A stretch of 64,000 bases of DNA from Arthrobacter sp. StoSoilB22 (GCF_019977315.1 NZ_AP024652.1:2480001-2544000); one strand, 5' to 3'. Positions 1-9,418 are shown, counted from the first letter of the stretch. Notes: generated by a model not told the origin, from the letters alone. Program-made: numbers and translations.

Positions 1-68
1 GATGCGTAACGCTGACGGGCTGCCTGCATGGCGGCATCTGGGGAGGCATCCCGGTTCCGGCGTGGCAT
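1..68 (-). CDS. N-terminal fragment of a minus-strand gene, possibly comEA-like
   Basis: Only 22 codons are inside the window, and the gene runs off its left edge. The frame starts with ATG and is preceded four codons upstream by an in-frame TAG, so the start is well constrained. The visible N-terminus (MPRRNRD...) is rich in Arg, Ala and Gln and carries no recognisable domain. It lies 73 bp after the degV-family stop in the same direction. In related actinobacteria the gene after leuS-degV is usually a ComEA-type helix-hairpin-helix DNA-binding protein, so that identity comes from position only. Confidence 0.45.
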   Translation of the reverse strand, partial: MPRRNRDASPDAAMQAARQRYA

Positions 69-141
69 CTTTCGAGCCTATGGCTCGTACTGCGGGAACG
101 ATGGGGGTGAGGTGCCCTATGTGGATAAGAGAGCCCAAGGA

Positions 142-1125
142 TCAGTCCGTTGGCGTGCTGCTCTCCCCAACGATGACCGCGAGCACGCCCAGTCCTGCAT
201 GTGCTGCCAACACGGCCGGGAGAGCGCTGATTTGGGGCGCCGGGCACTCCGGGCATTTCTCGTTCAAGCGGGCCGCCAAAGCTTCGGCTTCCAGTTGATT
301 ACCAAAATGGTGAACCGCCAACCTTTGCTGGCCGGCCGGCCTGGAGGCCACGTCGGCGGCAACAATCTCCTCAAGGCGAGCTATGGCGCGCACAGCGGAA
401 CGGACCTTTTCCAGCGGGACGATCCTTCCGTCGTCCACCGCCAGTATGGGCTTTATAGCCAGGACGGTACCGAACAGGGATGCTGCCGCACCGATCCGGC
501 CACCCCGCCTCAGTTGCTCGAGGCTGGGCACGTAAAAATAGACCTTCGTGCGCTCCATGCGCTTTTCCGCGAAACCGCGGACTTCGGCCGCCCCCTGACC
601 ATCGGCTGCCGCTACGACGGCACTCTGCACGCCCATTCCCTGGGCCATTCCCACCGTGCGCGAATCCACTATTTCGACCGGAATGGTGACCCTCGCAGCG
701 GCCAGCCTTGCGGCATCGGCGGTTCCGGAGAGTTCGGAAGAAATATGGATGGACACCACGGATTCGAAACCCCGGCGTTGCGCAGCGAGGTACGCCTGCT
801 CAAACTGCCCGGGCGATGGCCGTGACGTTTTCACCGAGGCGCCTGACGCGAGAGCCAGCGACAGGGTTTGGGTGATGTCGTCTTCGCCCTCACCGTAGAT
901 TTCGGTCCCTACCATCACTGGCATGGGAACAACGGCGAGGCGCCCATCGGCCGTGAAGGCGGACACCCAGTCCGGCGGCAGGGCAGCCGCGGAATCAGTA
1001 ACGATTGCGGTTTTGACGACGGCGGCCAACGGCACGTCCGCCACAGTAACCGGCGCCGTGGGCTGGCGAAGACGCGCCACTCTTTCCTTGAGCCAAATCC
1101 ATGCGGGTGGTTCTCGCTCAGGCAC
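142..1125 (-). CDS. DegV family fatty-acid-binding protein
   Basis: DegV/FakB-like protein of about 327 residues. Members of this family bind a fatty acid and in Firmicutes present it to a fatty-acid kinase; the role in this organism is not known. The N-terminal DegV motif AIVTDSAAALP, the SSELSGTADAAR segment, the GMGVQSAV helix and the LRRGGRIGAAASLFGTVLAIKPIL stretch around the two-domain junction are all typical. I chose a GTG start at 1125 because GGAGG lies 4 nt upstream. An ATG 17 codons further upstream lies inside the leuS terminator hairpin and is less likely. The gene follows leuS in the same direction with about 60 bp between them, so it may be read through from leuS or have its own promoter. 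Confidence 0.88.
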   Translation of the reverse strand: MPEREPPAWIWLKERVARLRQPTAPVTVADVPLAAVVKTAIVTDSAAALPPDWVSAFTADGRLAVVPMPVMVGTEIYGEGEDDITQTLSLALASGASVKTSRPSPGQFEQAYLAAQRRGFESVVSIHISSELSGTADAARLAAARVTIPVEIVDSRTVGMAQGMGVQSAVVAAADGQGAAEVRGFAEKRMERTKVYFYVPSLEQLRRGGRIGAAASLFGTVLAIKPILAVDDGRIVPLEKVRSAVRAIARLEEIVAADVASRPAGQQRLAVHHFGNQLEAEALAARLNEKCPECPAPQISALPAVLAAHAGLGVLAVIVGESSTPTD

Positions 1126-1147
1126 GCGACCTCCAAAGATGATGGCC

Positions 1148-1172
1148 GGCCGCCGGCAGTCTGCCGGCGGCC
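1148..1172 (-). terminator. GC-rich hairpin after leuS
   Basis: A perfect 12-bp inverted repeat (GGCCGCCGGCAG against CTGCCGGCGGCC) with a single central base lies 13 nt after the leuS stop and before degV. There is no T-run. Hairpins without a U-tract are common after actinobacterial genes, so this is a plausible intrinsic terminator or an mRNA 3' end stabiliser. Confidence 0.5.
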
Positions 1173-1184
1173 GCACTGTCCCTG

Positions 1185-3710
1185 CTAGGCAGGAACGATG
1201 TTCACCAGTTTAGGTGCCCGCACGATGACGGTGCGGATACCGCGGCCGTCCAAGGCGCGCTGGACGTTGTCCGAGGCCAGGGCGAGCTCACGCAGTTCGT
1301 CCTCCGTGATGTCCGGCGAAACGTCCAAGCGGTCACGAACCTTACCTTGGACCTGAACCACAGCAGTGACGGTGTCCTGCACCAGCAGTGCGTCGTCGTG
1401 CTTCGGCCAGCCTGCATTTGCTACTGAAGCCGGGTGACCGAGGGTGTTCCACAGGTCTTCAGCGGTGTAGGGCGCGAAGAGGCTCAGGATCACTGCAACG
1501 GCTTCCACCGCTTCACGAACGGCCGGGTCAGCGGCACCTGCACCCGAGTCGATGGTTTTACGGGTTGCGTTGACCAACTCCATCAGGCGGGCAACCACCA
1601 CATTGAACTTGTTGTTGTCCAACAGTTCGGCGGCGTCGGCGATGGTTTTGTGCGTGACCGTGCGCAGGGCCCGGTCACCGGTAGCAGGATCGACACCGGG
1701 TTCGCTGCTGACGTCCTGGCCAAGGCGCCAGGCACGGGCGAGGAACTTGGCCGAACCCGACGGCGAAACGTCGGCCCAGTCGACGTCGTCCTCCGGCGGG
1801 GAGGCAAAGACCATGGTGAGACGGACGGCGTCCACGCCGAACTTGTCCAACTGCTCGCCCAAATCCACACCGTTGCCGAGGGATTTGCTCATGGCCTTGC
1901 CACCGTTGAGTACCTGCCCCTGGTTGAGCAGTGCTGAGAACGGTTCGTTGGCTTCAATCAGGCCAATGTCTTTGATGACCTTGGTGAAGAAGCGCGCATA
2001 GAGGAGGTGCAGGATGGCGTGCTCCACACCGCCCACATACTGTCCTACCGGCATCCAGTTGTTGATCTTGTCGGGATCAAACGGGCCCTCGGTGAAGTCG
2101 GGTGACACGAACCGCAGGAAGTACCAGGACGAGTCCACAAACGTGTCCATGGTGTCGGTGTCCCGCTGCGCAGCTCGTCCGCAGTTGGGGCATTCAACGT
2201 TGACCCACTCGACGGCGGCGGCCAGCGGCGAAGTTCCCTTGGGCGACAACGCCTCACCGCGCAAATTGTCCGGCAACCTGACTGGGAGCTGGTCATCGGG
2301 CACAGGGACTTCGCCACATTCACCGCAGTGGATGATGGGGATGGGAGTACCCCAGAAGCGTTGACGGCTCAGCAGCCAGTCACGCAGCCGGAAGTTGACG
2401 AACTTCTCGCCGGTTCCAAGCTTCTCAAGGATCTCAATCGCTGCGGGGATGCCTTCAGACTTGGTGAGCCCGTCCAGTTCGCCGGAGTTCTTGAGCGTGC
2501 CTTCGCCAGCAGTGGCAACGCCCGTCTCCGCCGGATCTTCGGCGCCGGTGTCCAGGACAGCGCGGACGGGAAGTCCGAAAGTCCTGGCAAAGTCGAGGTC
2601 ACGCTGGTCGTGCGCCGGCACGGCCATGATGGCACCAGTGCCGTAGTCCGCCAGGACGTAGTCAGCGGCCCACACCGGCAGCTTTTCGCCGTTGAGGGGG
2701 TTGATGGCGTAGCGGCCGGTGAAGACGCCGGTCTTCTCGCGCTCGGTGGACTGGCGCTCGATTTCCGAGAGCGCCTTGACCTTTTCGCGGTAGGCCATGA
2801 GTTCATCATGTTGTTCCGGGGTTACCAGGTCCAGCGCCAAGTGTGCATCTGCTGCAACCACGAAGAACGTTGCACCGTAGAGGGTGTCCGGCCGCGTAGT
2901 GAACACGGTGACTTCGCGCTCGGCACGGTCTTGCGTGGCTTCGATGACGAAGCGCACGTGGGCGCCCTCTGAGCGGCCGATCCAGTTGCGCTGCATGGCC
3001 AGAACGCGCTCGGGCCAGTGGCCCTGGAGCTGGTCCATGTCCTCGAGCAGACGGTCGGCGTAGTCGGTGATCTTGAAGTACCACTGGTTCAGGGACTTTT
3101 TGGTGACAGCAGTTCCGCAGCGCTCACAAGCCCCATTGACTACTTGCTCGTTAGCCAGGACGGTGAGGTCCTTGGGGCACCAGTTGACGGGCGAGTCCTT
3201 GCGGTAGGCCAGGCCACGCTCGTAGAAGCGCTTGAACAGCCACTGCGTCCACCGGTAGTACTCGGGGTCCGATGTGTGGATGCGGCGGGACCAGTCGGCA
3301 GAGATGGCGTAGCGCTTGAACGAGGCCGCCTGGGTATCGATATTGGCGTACGTCCACTCGCTGGGGTGGGCGTTTCGTTTGATCGCAGCGTTCTCCGCGG
3401 GCAGACCGAACGAGTCCCATCCGATGGGGTGCAGAACGTCGAAGCCCTTCTGGCGCAGGTAACGCGCAACGACGTCACCCATTGCGAACGCTTCGGCGTG
3501 GCCCATGTGGAGGTCGCCGGAGGGGTAGGGGAACATGTCCAACACGTAGCGGCGTTCCCGCGAACCGTCGTCGGCAGGCGTGAAGACTTTGAGGTCCTCC
3601 CATACCTGCGGCCATTTGGCTTCCATCGCAGCGAAGCTGTAGACGCCCTCTTCGGGCGCTTCGGCTGCGGCTGTTGGTGCTGTTCCGGTTGTCTCCGGCT
3701 GAACGCTCAC
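1185..3710 (-). CDS. leuS: Leucyl-tRNA synthetase
   Basis: Charges tRNA-Leu with leucine in the cytosol. Class I synthetase of about 841 residues. The HIGH-type motif appears as [13 protein letters not shown] near residue 65, and the KMSKS loop as AMSKSLGNG in the C-terminal third. Zinc-site cysteines (CERCGT, CGECGE, CPNCGR) and the CP1 editing insert ([13 protein letters not shown]) are present. The start is taken as GTG at 3710, with AGAGGG 5 nt upstream; this gives the usual short Ala/Thr-rich actinobacterial N-terminal tail before the conserved core. The mRNA leader carries a leucine-codon peptide and a terminator, so attenuation by charged tRNA-Leu is likely. The gene is monocistronic or followed by degV. 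Confidence 0.97.
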   Translation of the reverse strand: MSVQPETTGTAPTAAAEAPEEGVYSFAAMEAKWPQVWEDLKVFTPADDGSRERRYVLDMFPYPSGDLHMGHAEAFAMGDVVARYLRQKGFDVLHPIGWDSFGLPAENAAIKRNAHPSEWTYANIDTQAASFKRYAISADWSRRIHTSDPEYYRWTQWLFKRFYERGLAYRKDSPVNWCPKDLTVLANEQVVNGACERCGTAVTKKSLNQWYFKITDYADRLLEDMDQLQGHWPERVLAMQRNWIGRSEGAHVRFVIEATQDRAEREVTVFTTRPDTLYGATFFVVAADAHLALDLVTPEQHDELMAYREKVKALSEIERQSTEREKTGVFTGRYAINPLNGEKLPVWAADYVLADYGTGAIMAVPAHDQRDLDFARTFGLPVRAVLDTGAEDPAETGVATAGEGTLKNSGELDGLTKSEGIPAAIEILEKLGTGEKFVNFRLRDWLLSRQRFWGTPIPIIHCGECGEVPVPDDQLPVRLPDNLRGEALSPKGTSPLAAAVEWVNVECPNCGRAAQRDTDTMDTFVDSSWYFLRFVSPDFTEGPFDPDKINNWMPVGQYVGGVEHAILHLLYARFFTKVIKDIGLIEANEPFSALLNQGQVLNGGKAMSKSLGNGVDLGEQLDKFGVDAVRLTMVFASPPEDDVDWADVSPSGSAKFLARAWRLGQDVSSEPGVDPATGDRALRTVTHKTIADAAELLDNNKFNVVVARLMELVNATRKTIDSGAGAADPAVREAVEAVAVILSLFAPYTAEDLWNTLGHPASVANAGWPKHDDALLVQDTVTAVVQVQGKVRDRLDVSPDITEDELRELALASDNVQRALDGRGIRTVIVRAPKLVNIVPA

Positions 3711-3779
3711 TGCTGCCCTCTTCTGTTCTTCGATGGCGGTTCTGACTCCTGCTCTGGCACCGGAATGTCCCGGACACAC

Positions 3780-3804
3780 AAAAGCCCCTCAACAATGGAG
3801 GGGC
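3780..3804 (-). terminator. Rho-independent terminator in the leuS leader (attenuator)
   Basis: Read on the minus strand this is a 7-bp GC stem (GCCCCTC/GAGGGGC) with a 7-nt loop followed by TTTTGTGTGT. It lies 70 nt before the leuS start and about 30 nt after the stop of a leucine-rich leader peptide. It cannot be the glpK terminator, because a separate large hairpin already follows glpK. Its position between a leader peptide and the structural gene is that of an attenuator. Confidence 0.75.
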
Positions 3805-3832
3805 GGCCGCACGGCTATGTATTGCCGGGCGG

Positions 3833-3859
3833 CTAGCTAAGCAGAAGGATCGCACGCAT
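3833..3859 (-). CDS. leuS leader peptide MRAILLLS
   Basis: A nine-codon minus-strand reading frame: ATG CGT GCG ATC CTT CTG CTT AGC TAG. It encodes eight residues, three of them consecutive leucines. A TATTGT hexamer lies exactly 6 nt before the ATG, so the transcript could begin at the ATG (leaderless). An intrinsic terminator follows within 30 nt of the stop, and then leuS. The arrangement matches classical transcription attenuation: when charged tRNA-Leu is scarce the ribosome stalls on the Leu codons and an alternative fold would prevent the terminator. Predicted attenuators upstream of leuS have been reported for some Streptomyces. The antiterminator pairing was not worked out here; CCGC/GCGG segments flanking the intervening stretch are candidates. 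Confidence 0.7.
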   Translation of the reverse strand: MRAILLLS

Positions 3860-3865
3860 AGATCT

Positions 3866-3871
3866 ACAATA
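3866..3871 (-). promoter_or_regulatory. -10 element of the leuS leader promoter
   Basis: TATTGT on the minus strand, a TANNNT match, ends 6 nt before the ATG of the leader peptide. This is the spacing expected for transcription starting at the first base of the ORF. No convincing -35 hexamer is visible 16-18 bp upstream. Confidence 0.5.
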
Positions 3872-3925
3872 GCGCACGATTAAACTCCCAGTTCGCATCG
3901 AGCGGCTTACAGAGCTGATGGTTGA

Positions 3926-4000
3926 GTTGACGGCAGCCGCGCCTCGCCCGGGTGTGGTGGGCACCGCGAAGCGGGCGGGGCAGGCGCGGCTGCCGTCAAC
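3926..4000 (-). terminator. Large terminator hairpin after glpK
   Basis: The arms at 3926-3944 and 3982-4000 form a perfect 19-bp stem (GTTGACGGCAGCCGCGCCT and its complement). An inner CGCCCG/CGGGCG helix extends it. It lies 11 nt after the glpK stop. There is no T-run, but the stability is very high. It separates glpK transcription from the leuS promoter. Confidence 0.75.
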
Positions 4001-4011
4001 GTCAGGTCAGA

Positions 4012-5526
4012 CTACTTAACGTCCTCGTCGACCCAGTCCATGGACTTTGTCACGGCCTTCTTCCAGAGCCGCAGCTGACGCTCCTGCTCTTCTGCCGGCA
4101 GCTGCGGCTCCCAGCGCTTGTCTTCGTTCCAGTTGGCGCTGAGCTCGCCCAGGTCTTTCCAGAATCCGACGGCCAGGCCGGCTGCGTACGCAGCACCGAG
4201 GGCCGTTGTTTCAACAACTTTCGGACGGACCACCGGCACGCCCAGGATGTCTGCCTGGAACTGCATGAGTGCCTCGTTGGCGACCATGCCGCCGTCGACC
4301 TTCAGCTCGGTGAGCGGAACTCCCGAGTCTGCGTTGACGGCGTCGAGGACCTCGCGGGTCTGGAAGGCGGTGGCCTCCAGTGCCGCACGGGCGATGTGGC
4401 CCTTGTTGGCGAAACGCGTGAGGCCCACGATGGCGCCGCGTGCGTCTGCCCGCCAGTAGGGTGCGAACAGGCCTGAGAAGGCCGGGACGATGTAAACGCC
4501 GCCGTTGTCCTTTACGCCGGCAGCGAGTTCCTCCACCTCAGGGGCGGAGCTGATCATGCCGAGGTTGTCGCGGAGCCACTGGATCAGGGACCCGGTGACG
4601 GCGATGGAGCCTTCAAGCGCGTAGTGCGGCTTGGCGTCGCCCAGCTTGTATCCGAGGGTGGTGAGGAGGCCGTTCTTGGAGTGAACGATTTCCTCGCCGG
4701 TGTTGAAGATCAGGAAACAGCCGGTGCCGTAGGTGTTTTTGGCTTCGCCGGGCTGGAACGCGGCCTGGCCAAAAGTTGCCGCCTGCTGGTCACCGAGGAT
4801 GCCTGCTACAGGCGTTTCCCGGAGCAGTTGCGAGGTGTGGACGTGGCCGTAGACCTCGGAGGAGGACTTGATGGCGGGCATCATGGACGCCGGTACACCG
4901 AAGATGTCCAGGATTTCCTGGTCCCATTGCAGGGTCTCGAGATCCATGAACAGGGTGCGGGAGGCGTTGGTGACATCGGTGACGTGTACACCGCCGTCGA
5001 CGCCGCCGGTCAGGTTCCACAGAACCCAGGCATCGGTGTTGCCGAAGAGAAGGTCGCCGGCCTCGGCGCGCTCCCGGGCACCGTCCACGTTGTCCAGGAT
5101 CCACTTGATCTTGGTACCGGAGAAGTAGGTGGCCAAGGGCAGCCCGACCTTCTGTTTGAAGCGTTCCACTCCCCCGTCCTGTGCCAGTTCGTCGACGATG
5201 GGCTGCGTGCGGGTGTCCTGCCAGACGATGGCGTTGTAGACGGCCTCGCCGGTGTTCTTGTCCCAGACGACAGCGGTTTCGCGCTGGTTGGTGATGCCGA
5301 CGGCGGCGATGTCGTGCCGGGTCAGGTTCGCCTTGGACAGGGCGGCAGCAATTACTTCGCGGGTGTTGTTCCAGATCTCGGCGGGGTTGTGCTCCACCCA
5401 GCCGGCCTGGGGGAAGATCTGCTCGTGCTCCATCTGGCCGGTGGAGACGATGTTGCCCGCGTGGTCGAAGACGATGGCGCGGGAGCTGGTGGTGCCTTGG
5501 TCGATGGCGATGACGTATTGATTCAT
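4012..5526 (-). CDS. glpK: Glycerol kinase
   Basis: Phosphorylates glycerol with ATP to sn-glycerol 3-phosphate, trapping glycerol that enters through GlpF. At 504 residues it is the normal FGGY-kinase length. Visible signatures are the N-terminal phosphate-binding loop [13 protein letters not shown] (residues 9-21), [18 protein letters not shown], the second phosphate loop [13 protein letters not shown] and the C-terminal [19 protein letters not shown] and [15 protein letters not shown]. The start ATG has AAGGACG just upstream. It follows glpF by 80 bp, and the pair likely forms a unit with glpD upstream. A strong hairpin ends the unit. Confidence 0.97.
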   Translation of the reverse strand: MNQYVIAIDQGTTSSRAIVFDHAGNIVSTGQMEHEQIFPQAGWVEHNPAEIWNNTREVIAAALSKANLTRHDIAAVGITNQRETAVVWDKNTGEAVYNAIVWQDTRTQPIVDELAQDGGVERFKQKVGLPLATYFSGTKIKWILDNVDGARERAEAGDLLFGNTDAWVLWNLTGGVDGGVHVTDVTNASRTLFMDLETLQWDQEILDIFGVPASMMPAIKSSSEVYGHVHTSQLLRETPVAGILGDQQAATFGQAAFQPGEAKNTYGTGCFLIFNTGEEIVHSKNGLLTTLGYKLGDAKPHYALEGSIAVTGSLIQWLRDNLGMISSAPEVEELAAGVKDNGGVYIVPAFSGLFAPYWRADARGAIVGLTRFANKGHIARAALEATAFQTREVLDAVNADSGVPLTELKVDGGMVANEALMQFQADILGVPVVRPKVVETTALGAAYAAGLAVGFWKDLGELSANWNEDKRWEPQLPAEEQERQLRLWKKAVTKSMDWVDEDVK

Positions 5527-5606
5527 GGTGACGTCCTTGTCTTTTGTTGTTGGTGCTCAGGTGGTGATTTACGACGTGCGGATGGGTGTTGCGAGTGTTT
5601 GCAGTA

Positions 5607-6359
5607 TTAGCCGGCGAGTGCAGGCATGATGTCGGGAACCCACAAGGCCACGAGCCCTGCGAGGGCGCCACCAACCAGCGGTCCGACCACCGGGATCCAG
5701 GAGTAGGCCCAGTCGCTGCTGCCCTTGCCCTTGATGGGGAGGAGGGCGTGGGCGATGCGGGGGCCGAGGTCACGTGCAGGGTTAATGGCGTAGCCGGTGG
5801 GACCACCGAGGGAAACGCCGATACCGACAACAAGCAGTGCAACGGCAAGCGGGCCGAGGCCGGAGGGTGTGCCGCCGAAGGTCAGGATGACGAAGACCAG
5901 GACGAACGTGCCGATGATTTCTGTGATGAGGTTCCACGGGGTGGAACGGATGGCCGGACCGGTGGAGAAGGTGCCCAGCTTGTTCGCAGCGAGGGGTTCT
6001 TCATCGAAGTGCTGCTTGTAAGCGAGCCAGCAGACAACTGCGCCCAGGAAAGCGCCCAGTAGTTCAGCACCGAAGTACGTCAGGGTGGACGCGAAATCGA
6101 CGGGCACACCGGGGGCGTACTCTGCTTTTTGATTGACCAGCAGGCCCAGGGTGACAGCCGGGTTAAGGTGCGCACCGGACTTTGCAGCCACGAAAACGCC
6201 CGCGAAGACCGCAATACCCCAGCCCCACGTCACCATCAAGAATCCACCGTTGTTGCCCTTGGTGCCTTTGAGCGCAACGTTTGCCACGACGCCACAACCC
6301 AGCAGGGTCAGCATCATGGTTCCGAATACTTCGGAAAGGAAAACAATTCCAAGAGACAT
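5607..6359 (-). CDS. glpF: Glycerol uptake facilitator (aquaglyceroporin, MIP family)
   Basis: Membrane channel for facilitated glycerol diffusion. It has 250 residues and six predicted transmembrane helices. The first NPA box is in SGAHLNPAVTLG and the second in GYAINPARDLGPR; the Asp after the second box (NPARD) is the aquaglyceroporin signature residue. The start ATG is preceded by GAGGAG. The gene lies between glpD and glpK, consistent with glycerol rather than water transport. The C-terminus ends with a short helix. Confidence 0.95.
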   Translation of the reverse strand: MSLGIVFLSEVFGTMMLTLLGCGVVANVALKGTKGNNGGFLMVTWGWGIAVFAGVFVAAKSGAHLNPAVTLGLLVNQKAEYAPGVPVDFASTLTYFGAELLGAFLGAVVCWLAYKQHFDEEPLAANKLGTFSTGPAIRSTPWNLITEIIGTFVLVFVILTFGGTPSGLGPLAVALLVVGIGVSLGGPTGYAINPARDLGPRIAHALLPIKGKGSSDWAYSWIPVVGPLVGGALAGLVALWVPDIMPALAG

Positions 6360-6412
6360 CTTTGACTCCTCATTTTTCTGTTGTCAGCCTCCTCGCGGGT
6401 GAAGAGGCTGTT

Positions 6413-6443
6413 GGGACGGTTCCGTTGTCTCCGGAACCGTCCC
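6413..6443 (-). terminator. Hairpin between glpD and glpF
   Basis: Perfect 12-bp inverted repeat GGGACGGTTCCG/CGGAACCGTCCC with a 7-nt loop. It lies 88 nt after the glpD stop and about 55 nt before the glpF start, with no T-run. It may end most glpD transcripts or stabilise mRNA. A weaker adjoining stem (GCCTC...GAGGC) lies at about 6388-6409. Confidence 0.5.
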
Positions 6444-6530
6444 GGCGTGGTGGTCCCCTGGCGGGCCCACCTACCCCATTCCGTCCCTACCGCACGCTGG
6501 GACGGTCAAGCTGTTTTCCGCTGCTTGTGC

Positions 6531-8312
6531 TCAGGCTACGAGACTGTGCACGTCAACCTTGTGGAACCGCTGCAGTACTTCCTGGGCGTGGCGGATTTCC
6601 GCTTCACGGGTGGCTGCGTCCCAACCGAGCGGCTCGGCCAATGCTGCAGCGATCTCGTTGAGCAGCTCGCCGGTAACCAGCCCACGGAATGCCAGCGAGG
6701 TCCTGCGGATGAGGACATCCACCAGGTGCCCGATTTGCTCGTGTTCTGCCATGTAAGTCAGCTCCCGGACACTGAGCTCGCGCGTGGCACGCAGCAGCGT
6801 GTCCTGTCCCGCGTTCAGGTACTCGATAACTGCATCTGCCCGGGTTCCGTAGCGGGTCAGCAGGACAGCTACGCGGTCGGCGTCCAGGCCAGGACCCATG
6901 TGCTTTTTGATCCATTCCTGTTCGCCTTGTTCAGTGGCCGGGAAGCCGGCGCCGCCGCCGATGGCGAGCTTCGCCGTCGAGACTTTCCGTTCCATGCCCA
7001 GTTCGCGGAGGACGTCGTTGGTCATGTGTTCGGCCAGGGCGCGGAAGGTGGTCCACTTGCCGCCCACCAAGCTGAGGACGACGGCGGCCTTACCGCCCGG
7101 CGTTGTGACGGCGTCGCGGCCGGTGCGTACGCTGCGTTCGATGCGGTAGTCGCGTGAGACGAATCCCGGCTGGGTTTCGTCGTGGCGAGGCAACGGGCGG
7201 ACGCCAGCGAAGCTGTAGACGATCTGTTCGCGTTCCACCTTGATGGTGGGGAACACGTGGCCGACGAGGTCGAAGAAGTAGTCGATTTCTTCTTCGGTGC
7301 ACACTGCGTCTTCGGACATATCAGCGTCCACGTCCGTGGTACCTACCAGGACGCGGTCTCCCATGGGGTAGATGAGGACGATGCGGCCGTCGGTGTGCTC
7401 GAAGAAGATTTCCCGGCCGTTGCATGCTGCGAGCAGTTCCGGGTGGTCCAGGACGATGTGGGATCCCTTGGTGCCTCCCATGAACTTGCTGACGGCCCCC
7501 ATGGATTGGTTGGTGAGGTCTACCCAGGCACCTGTGGTGTTGACGATGACGTCAGCCTGGAAGTCGAATTCCTTGCCGGTCAGTTCATCACGAAGCCGGG
7601 CTCCGTCCGAGCCCATGGACACGAGCGAGACGTAGTTGCTGGCGCGGGCGCTTCCTCCCGGCAGGCCCCCGCCGCGGCCTGCCTTTTCTCCGTCCTGCAG
7701 GACATCAAGGGTGAGGCGTTCCGGGTTGTGAACCGAGGCATCAAAGTAGGTAGCCGCGTACTTGATACCGGAGTGAAGCTTGGGAAGCTCGGCCAAGGCC
7801 CTGGTGCGGCCGCGGAACTGGTGGCGGGGTACGCTTCCGCCGTCGCGGGAGAAGAAGTCGTACATGCTCAGGCCAACCTTGATGAGGAACGCGCCGCGCT
7901 CCTTGGGCTTGCCCTGTTTGTGGGTGAGGAAGCGCATGGGTGCGGACAAGATGCCTGAGAACGTGCTGAAGATGGGGATGGTGGTCTGCAGTGGCTTCAC
8001 GTAGTGCGGCGCAATCCGCAGGAGGCGGTTGCGCTCAACCACTGATTCCTGGACCAGGCGGAACTCGCCGTTTTCCAGGTAGCGGATGCCGCCGTGGATC
8101 ATGTGCGAAGAAGCGCCGCTGGCACCTTGGCAGTAATCCCCGCGTTCAACAAGCGCCACGTCGACGCCTTGAAGGGCAAGATCGCGGAACGTTCCGACAC
8201 CATTGATGCCACCGCCGATGATGAGTACCTTGGCCGAGGGCCGCTCCTGCAGTGCAACGACGGAGTCGCGCTGTGTGTGCTGTGAGGTACCGGAAATCTT
8301 GTTGTGTCCCAA
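6531..8312 (-). CDS. glpD: Aerobic glycerol-3-phosphate dehydrogenase (FAD)
   Basis: Oxidises glycerol 3-phosphate to dihydroxyacetone phosphate at the membrane, feeding electrons to quinone. It has 593 residues. The N-terminal FAD-binding fold VLIIGGGINGVGTFRDLALQG starts near residue 29 and is followed by VERGDYCQGASGASSHMIHGG. Later family segments are VNTTGAWVD, GTKGSHIVLDHPE and GTTDVDAD, with a DAO C-terminal domain. The start is TTG at 8312 with GGGAG 5 nt upstream. It is divergent from a SorC-family regulator, the likely controller. The downstream glpF and glpK complete the pathway. Confidence 0.96.
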   Translation of the reverse strand: MGHNKISGTSQHTQRDSVVALQERPSAKVLIIGGGINGVGTFRDLALQGVDVALVERGDYCQGASGASSHMIHGGIRYLENGEFRLVQESVVERNRLLRIAPHYVKPLQTTIPIFSTFSGILSAPMRFLTHKQGKPKERGAFLIKVGLSMYDFFSRDGGSVPRHQFRGRTRALAELPKLHSGIKYAATYFDASVHNPERLTLDVLQDGEKAGRGGGLPGGSARASNYVSLVSMGSDGARLRDELTGKEFDFQADVIVNTTGAWVDLTNQSMGAVSKFMGGTKGSHIVLDHPELLAACNGREIFFEHTDGRIVLIYPMGDRVLVGTTDVDADMSEDAVCTEEEIDYFFDLVGHVFPTIKVEREQIVYSFAGVRPLPRHDETQPGFVSRDYRIERSVRTGRDAVTTPGGKAAVVLSLVGGKWTTFRALAEHMTNDVLRELGMERKVSTAKLAIGGGAGFPATEQGEQEWIKKHMGPGLDADRVAVLLTRYGTRADAVIEYLNAGQDTLLRATRELSVRELTYMAEHEQIGHLVDVLIRRTSLAFRGLVTGELLNEIAAALAEPLGWDAATREAEIRHAQEVLQRFHKVDVHSLVA

Positions 8313-8407
8313 AACTGCTCCCTTGGGCTTGGTTCGTGCGCCGCGCCACTCGCTGCTGCACCGTTCACCACTAATCTGGCGAAGGTGGAAAATGGAGTCA
8401 AGCTATT

Positions 8408-8421
8408 TGCACAAACGTGCA
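8408..8421. promoter_or_regulatory. Palindromic candidate operator in the glpD/regulator interval
   Basis: TGCAC-AAAC-GTGCA is a perfect 5-bp inverted repeat just before the ribosome-binding site of the SorC-type regulator gene and about 95 bp upstream of glpD. A second TGCAC half-site occurs near 8356. Its position suggests an autoregulatory operator for the adjacent regulator. The match to this protein is inferred. Confidence 0.4.
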
Positions 8422-8434
8422 GGAAGGAAATGAG

Positions 8435-9397
8435 ATGGCACGATCACGTCACTCGGATGCACTCCGGGCTGCACAGATGTATTACCTGCAGGACCTGACC
8501 ATGGATGCTATTGCCCGCGAGCTCCGGACGTCCCGATCCACAGTGTCCAGACTGTTGTCCTCGGCGCGGGAAACCGGCTTGGTTCAGGTCCAGATTCGAA
8601 GCCCTTTTGATACCGGCCCGGAGCTGGAAAGCCAGATCCGGAACCAATACGGAGTGGACGTCCACGTGGTTCCGGTGCTGGATACTCTCAACGAAGCAGA
8701 GACCCTGGACCGCGTAGCCATGCAGGCTGCACGAACAATCGGACCCCTTGTGGACTCAAATGCCATCATCGGCGTCGCCTGGGGCGCAACACTGAGCGCG
8801 GTCAGCCGGCACCTAACCCGCAAGGTCACCCATGACAGCATCGTGGTTCAACTCAACGGCGCCGGAAACATGCAAACCACCGGCATTACCTATGCCAGCG
8901 ACATCATGAGACGCTTCGGCAGCGCGTACGGTGCGCGCGTGGAGCAGTTCCCTGTTCCGGCCTTTTTTGATCATGCCTCCACCAAGACCGCCATGTGGAA
9001 TGAGCGCAGCGTTCAACGCATCCTGGACTTGCAGGCCCGCATGAGCATCGCCATTTTCGGCGTCGGATCCGTTGATTCGGACTACCCCAGCCACGTGTAC
9101 GCCGGTGGTTACCTCGATGAATACGATCTCACCATGCTGGCCGCAGACGACGTCGTTGGCGACGTGGCGACCGTCTTCTTCCGGAGCGATGGGTCATCGG
9201 ACGGCATCACCTTGAATGCGAGGTCAACCGGTCCAAGCCATGAACAGTTGCGCCAAGTCAGGCGCCGGATTTGCGTGGTCTCCGGGGCCTCCAAGATCAA
9301 CGGACTCCAGGGAGCCCTGGCAGCAGGACTGGCAACTGACCTTATTCTGGACGAAGCCTCAGCCCGACGCCTGGTGAGTTTCAACAACCATTCCTGA
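8435..9397 (+). CDS. SorC-family sugar-binding transcriptional regulator
   Basis: About 320 residues. An N-terminal helix-turn-helix (residues 14-40, AAQMYYLQDLTMDAIARELR then TSRSTVSRLL) is followed by a SorC-type phosphosugar-binding effector domain with GVAWGATLSAVS, FGVGSVDSDYPSHVYAGGYLD and the C-terminal VVSGASKINGLQGALAAGL. The start at 8435 has GGAAGG upstream; a GTG six codons earlier lies inside the candidate operator. The gene is divergent from glpD, so the likely role is sensing a glycerol-derived phosphate such as glycerol 3-phosphate or DHAP and controlling the glp genes. Other actinobacteria use unrelated families for this role, so the target assignment is inference. Confidence 0.88.
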   Translation: MARSRHSDALRAAQMYYLQDLTMDAIARELRTSRSTVSRLLSSARETGLVQVQIRSPFDTGPELESQIRNQYGVDVHVVPVLDTLNEAETLDRVAMQAARTIGPLVDSNAIIGVAWGATLSAVSRHLTRKVTHDSIVVQLNGAGNMQTTGITYASDIMRRFGSAYGARVEQFPVPAFFDHASTKTAMWNERSVQRILDLQARMSIAIFGVGSVDSDYPSHVYAGGYLDEYDLTMLAADDVVGDVATVFFRSDGSSDGITLNARSTGPSHEQLRQVRRRICVVSGASKINGLQGALAAGLATDLILDEASARRLVSFNNHS

Positions 9398-9418
9398 AGC
9401 AATCGTGCAAGGAATGGG

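Noticed and set aside
3475..3855. Longer minus-strand frame beginning near the leuS leader
   Set aside because: It runs through the terminator and out of phase into leuS; the short MRAILLLS frame next to a -10 element explains the region better.
4790..5848. Minus-strand frame overlapping glpK and its upstream gap in another phase
   Set aside because: Arg/His/Pro-rich alternate frame of glpK; no motif.
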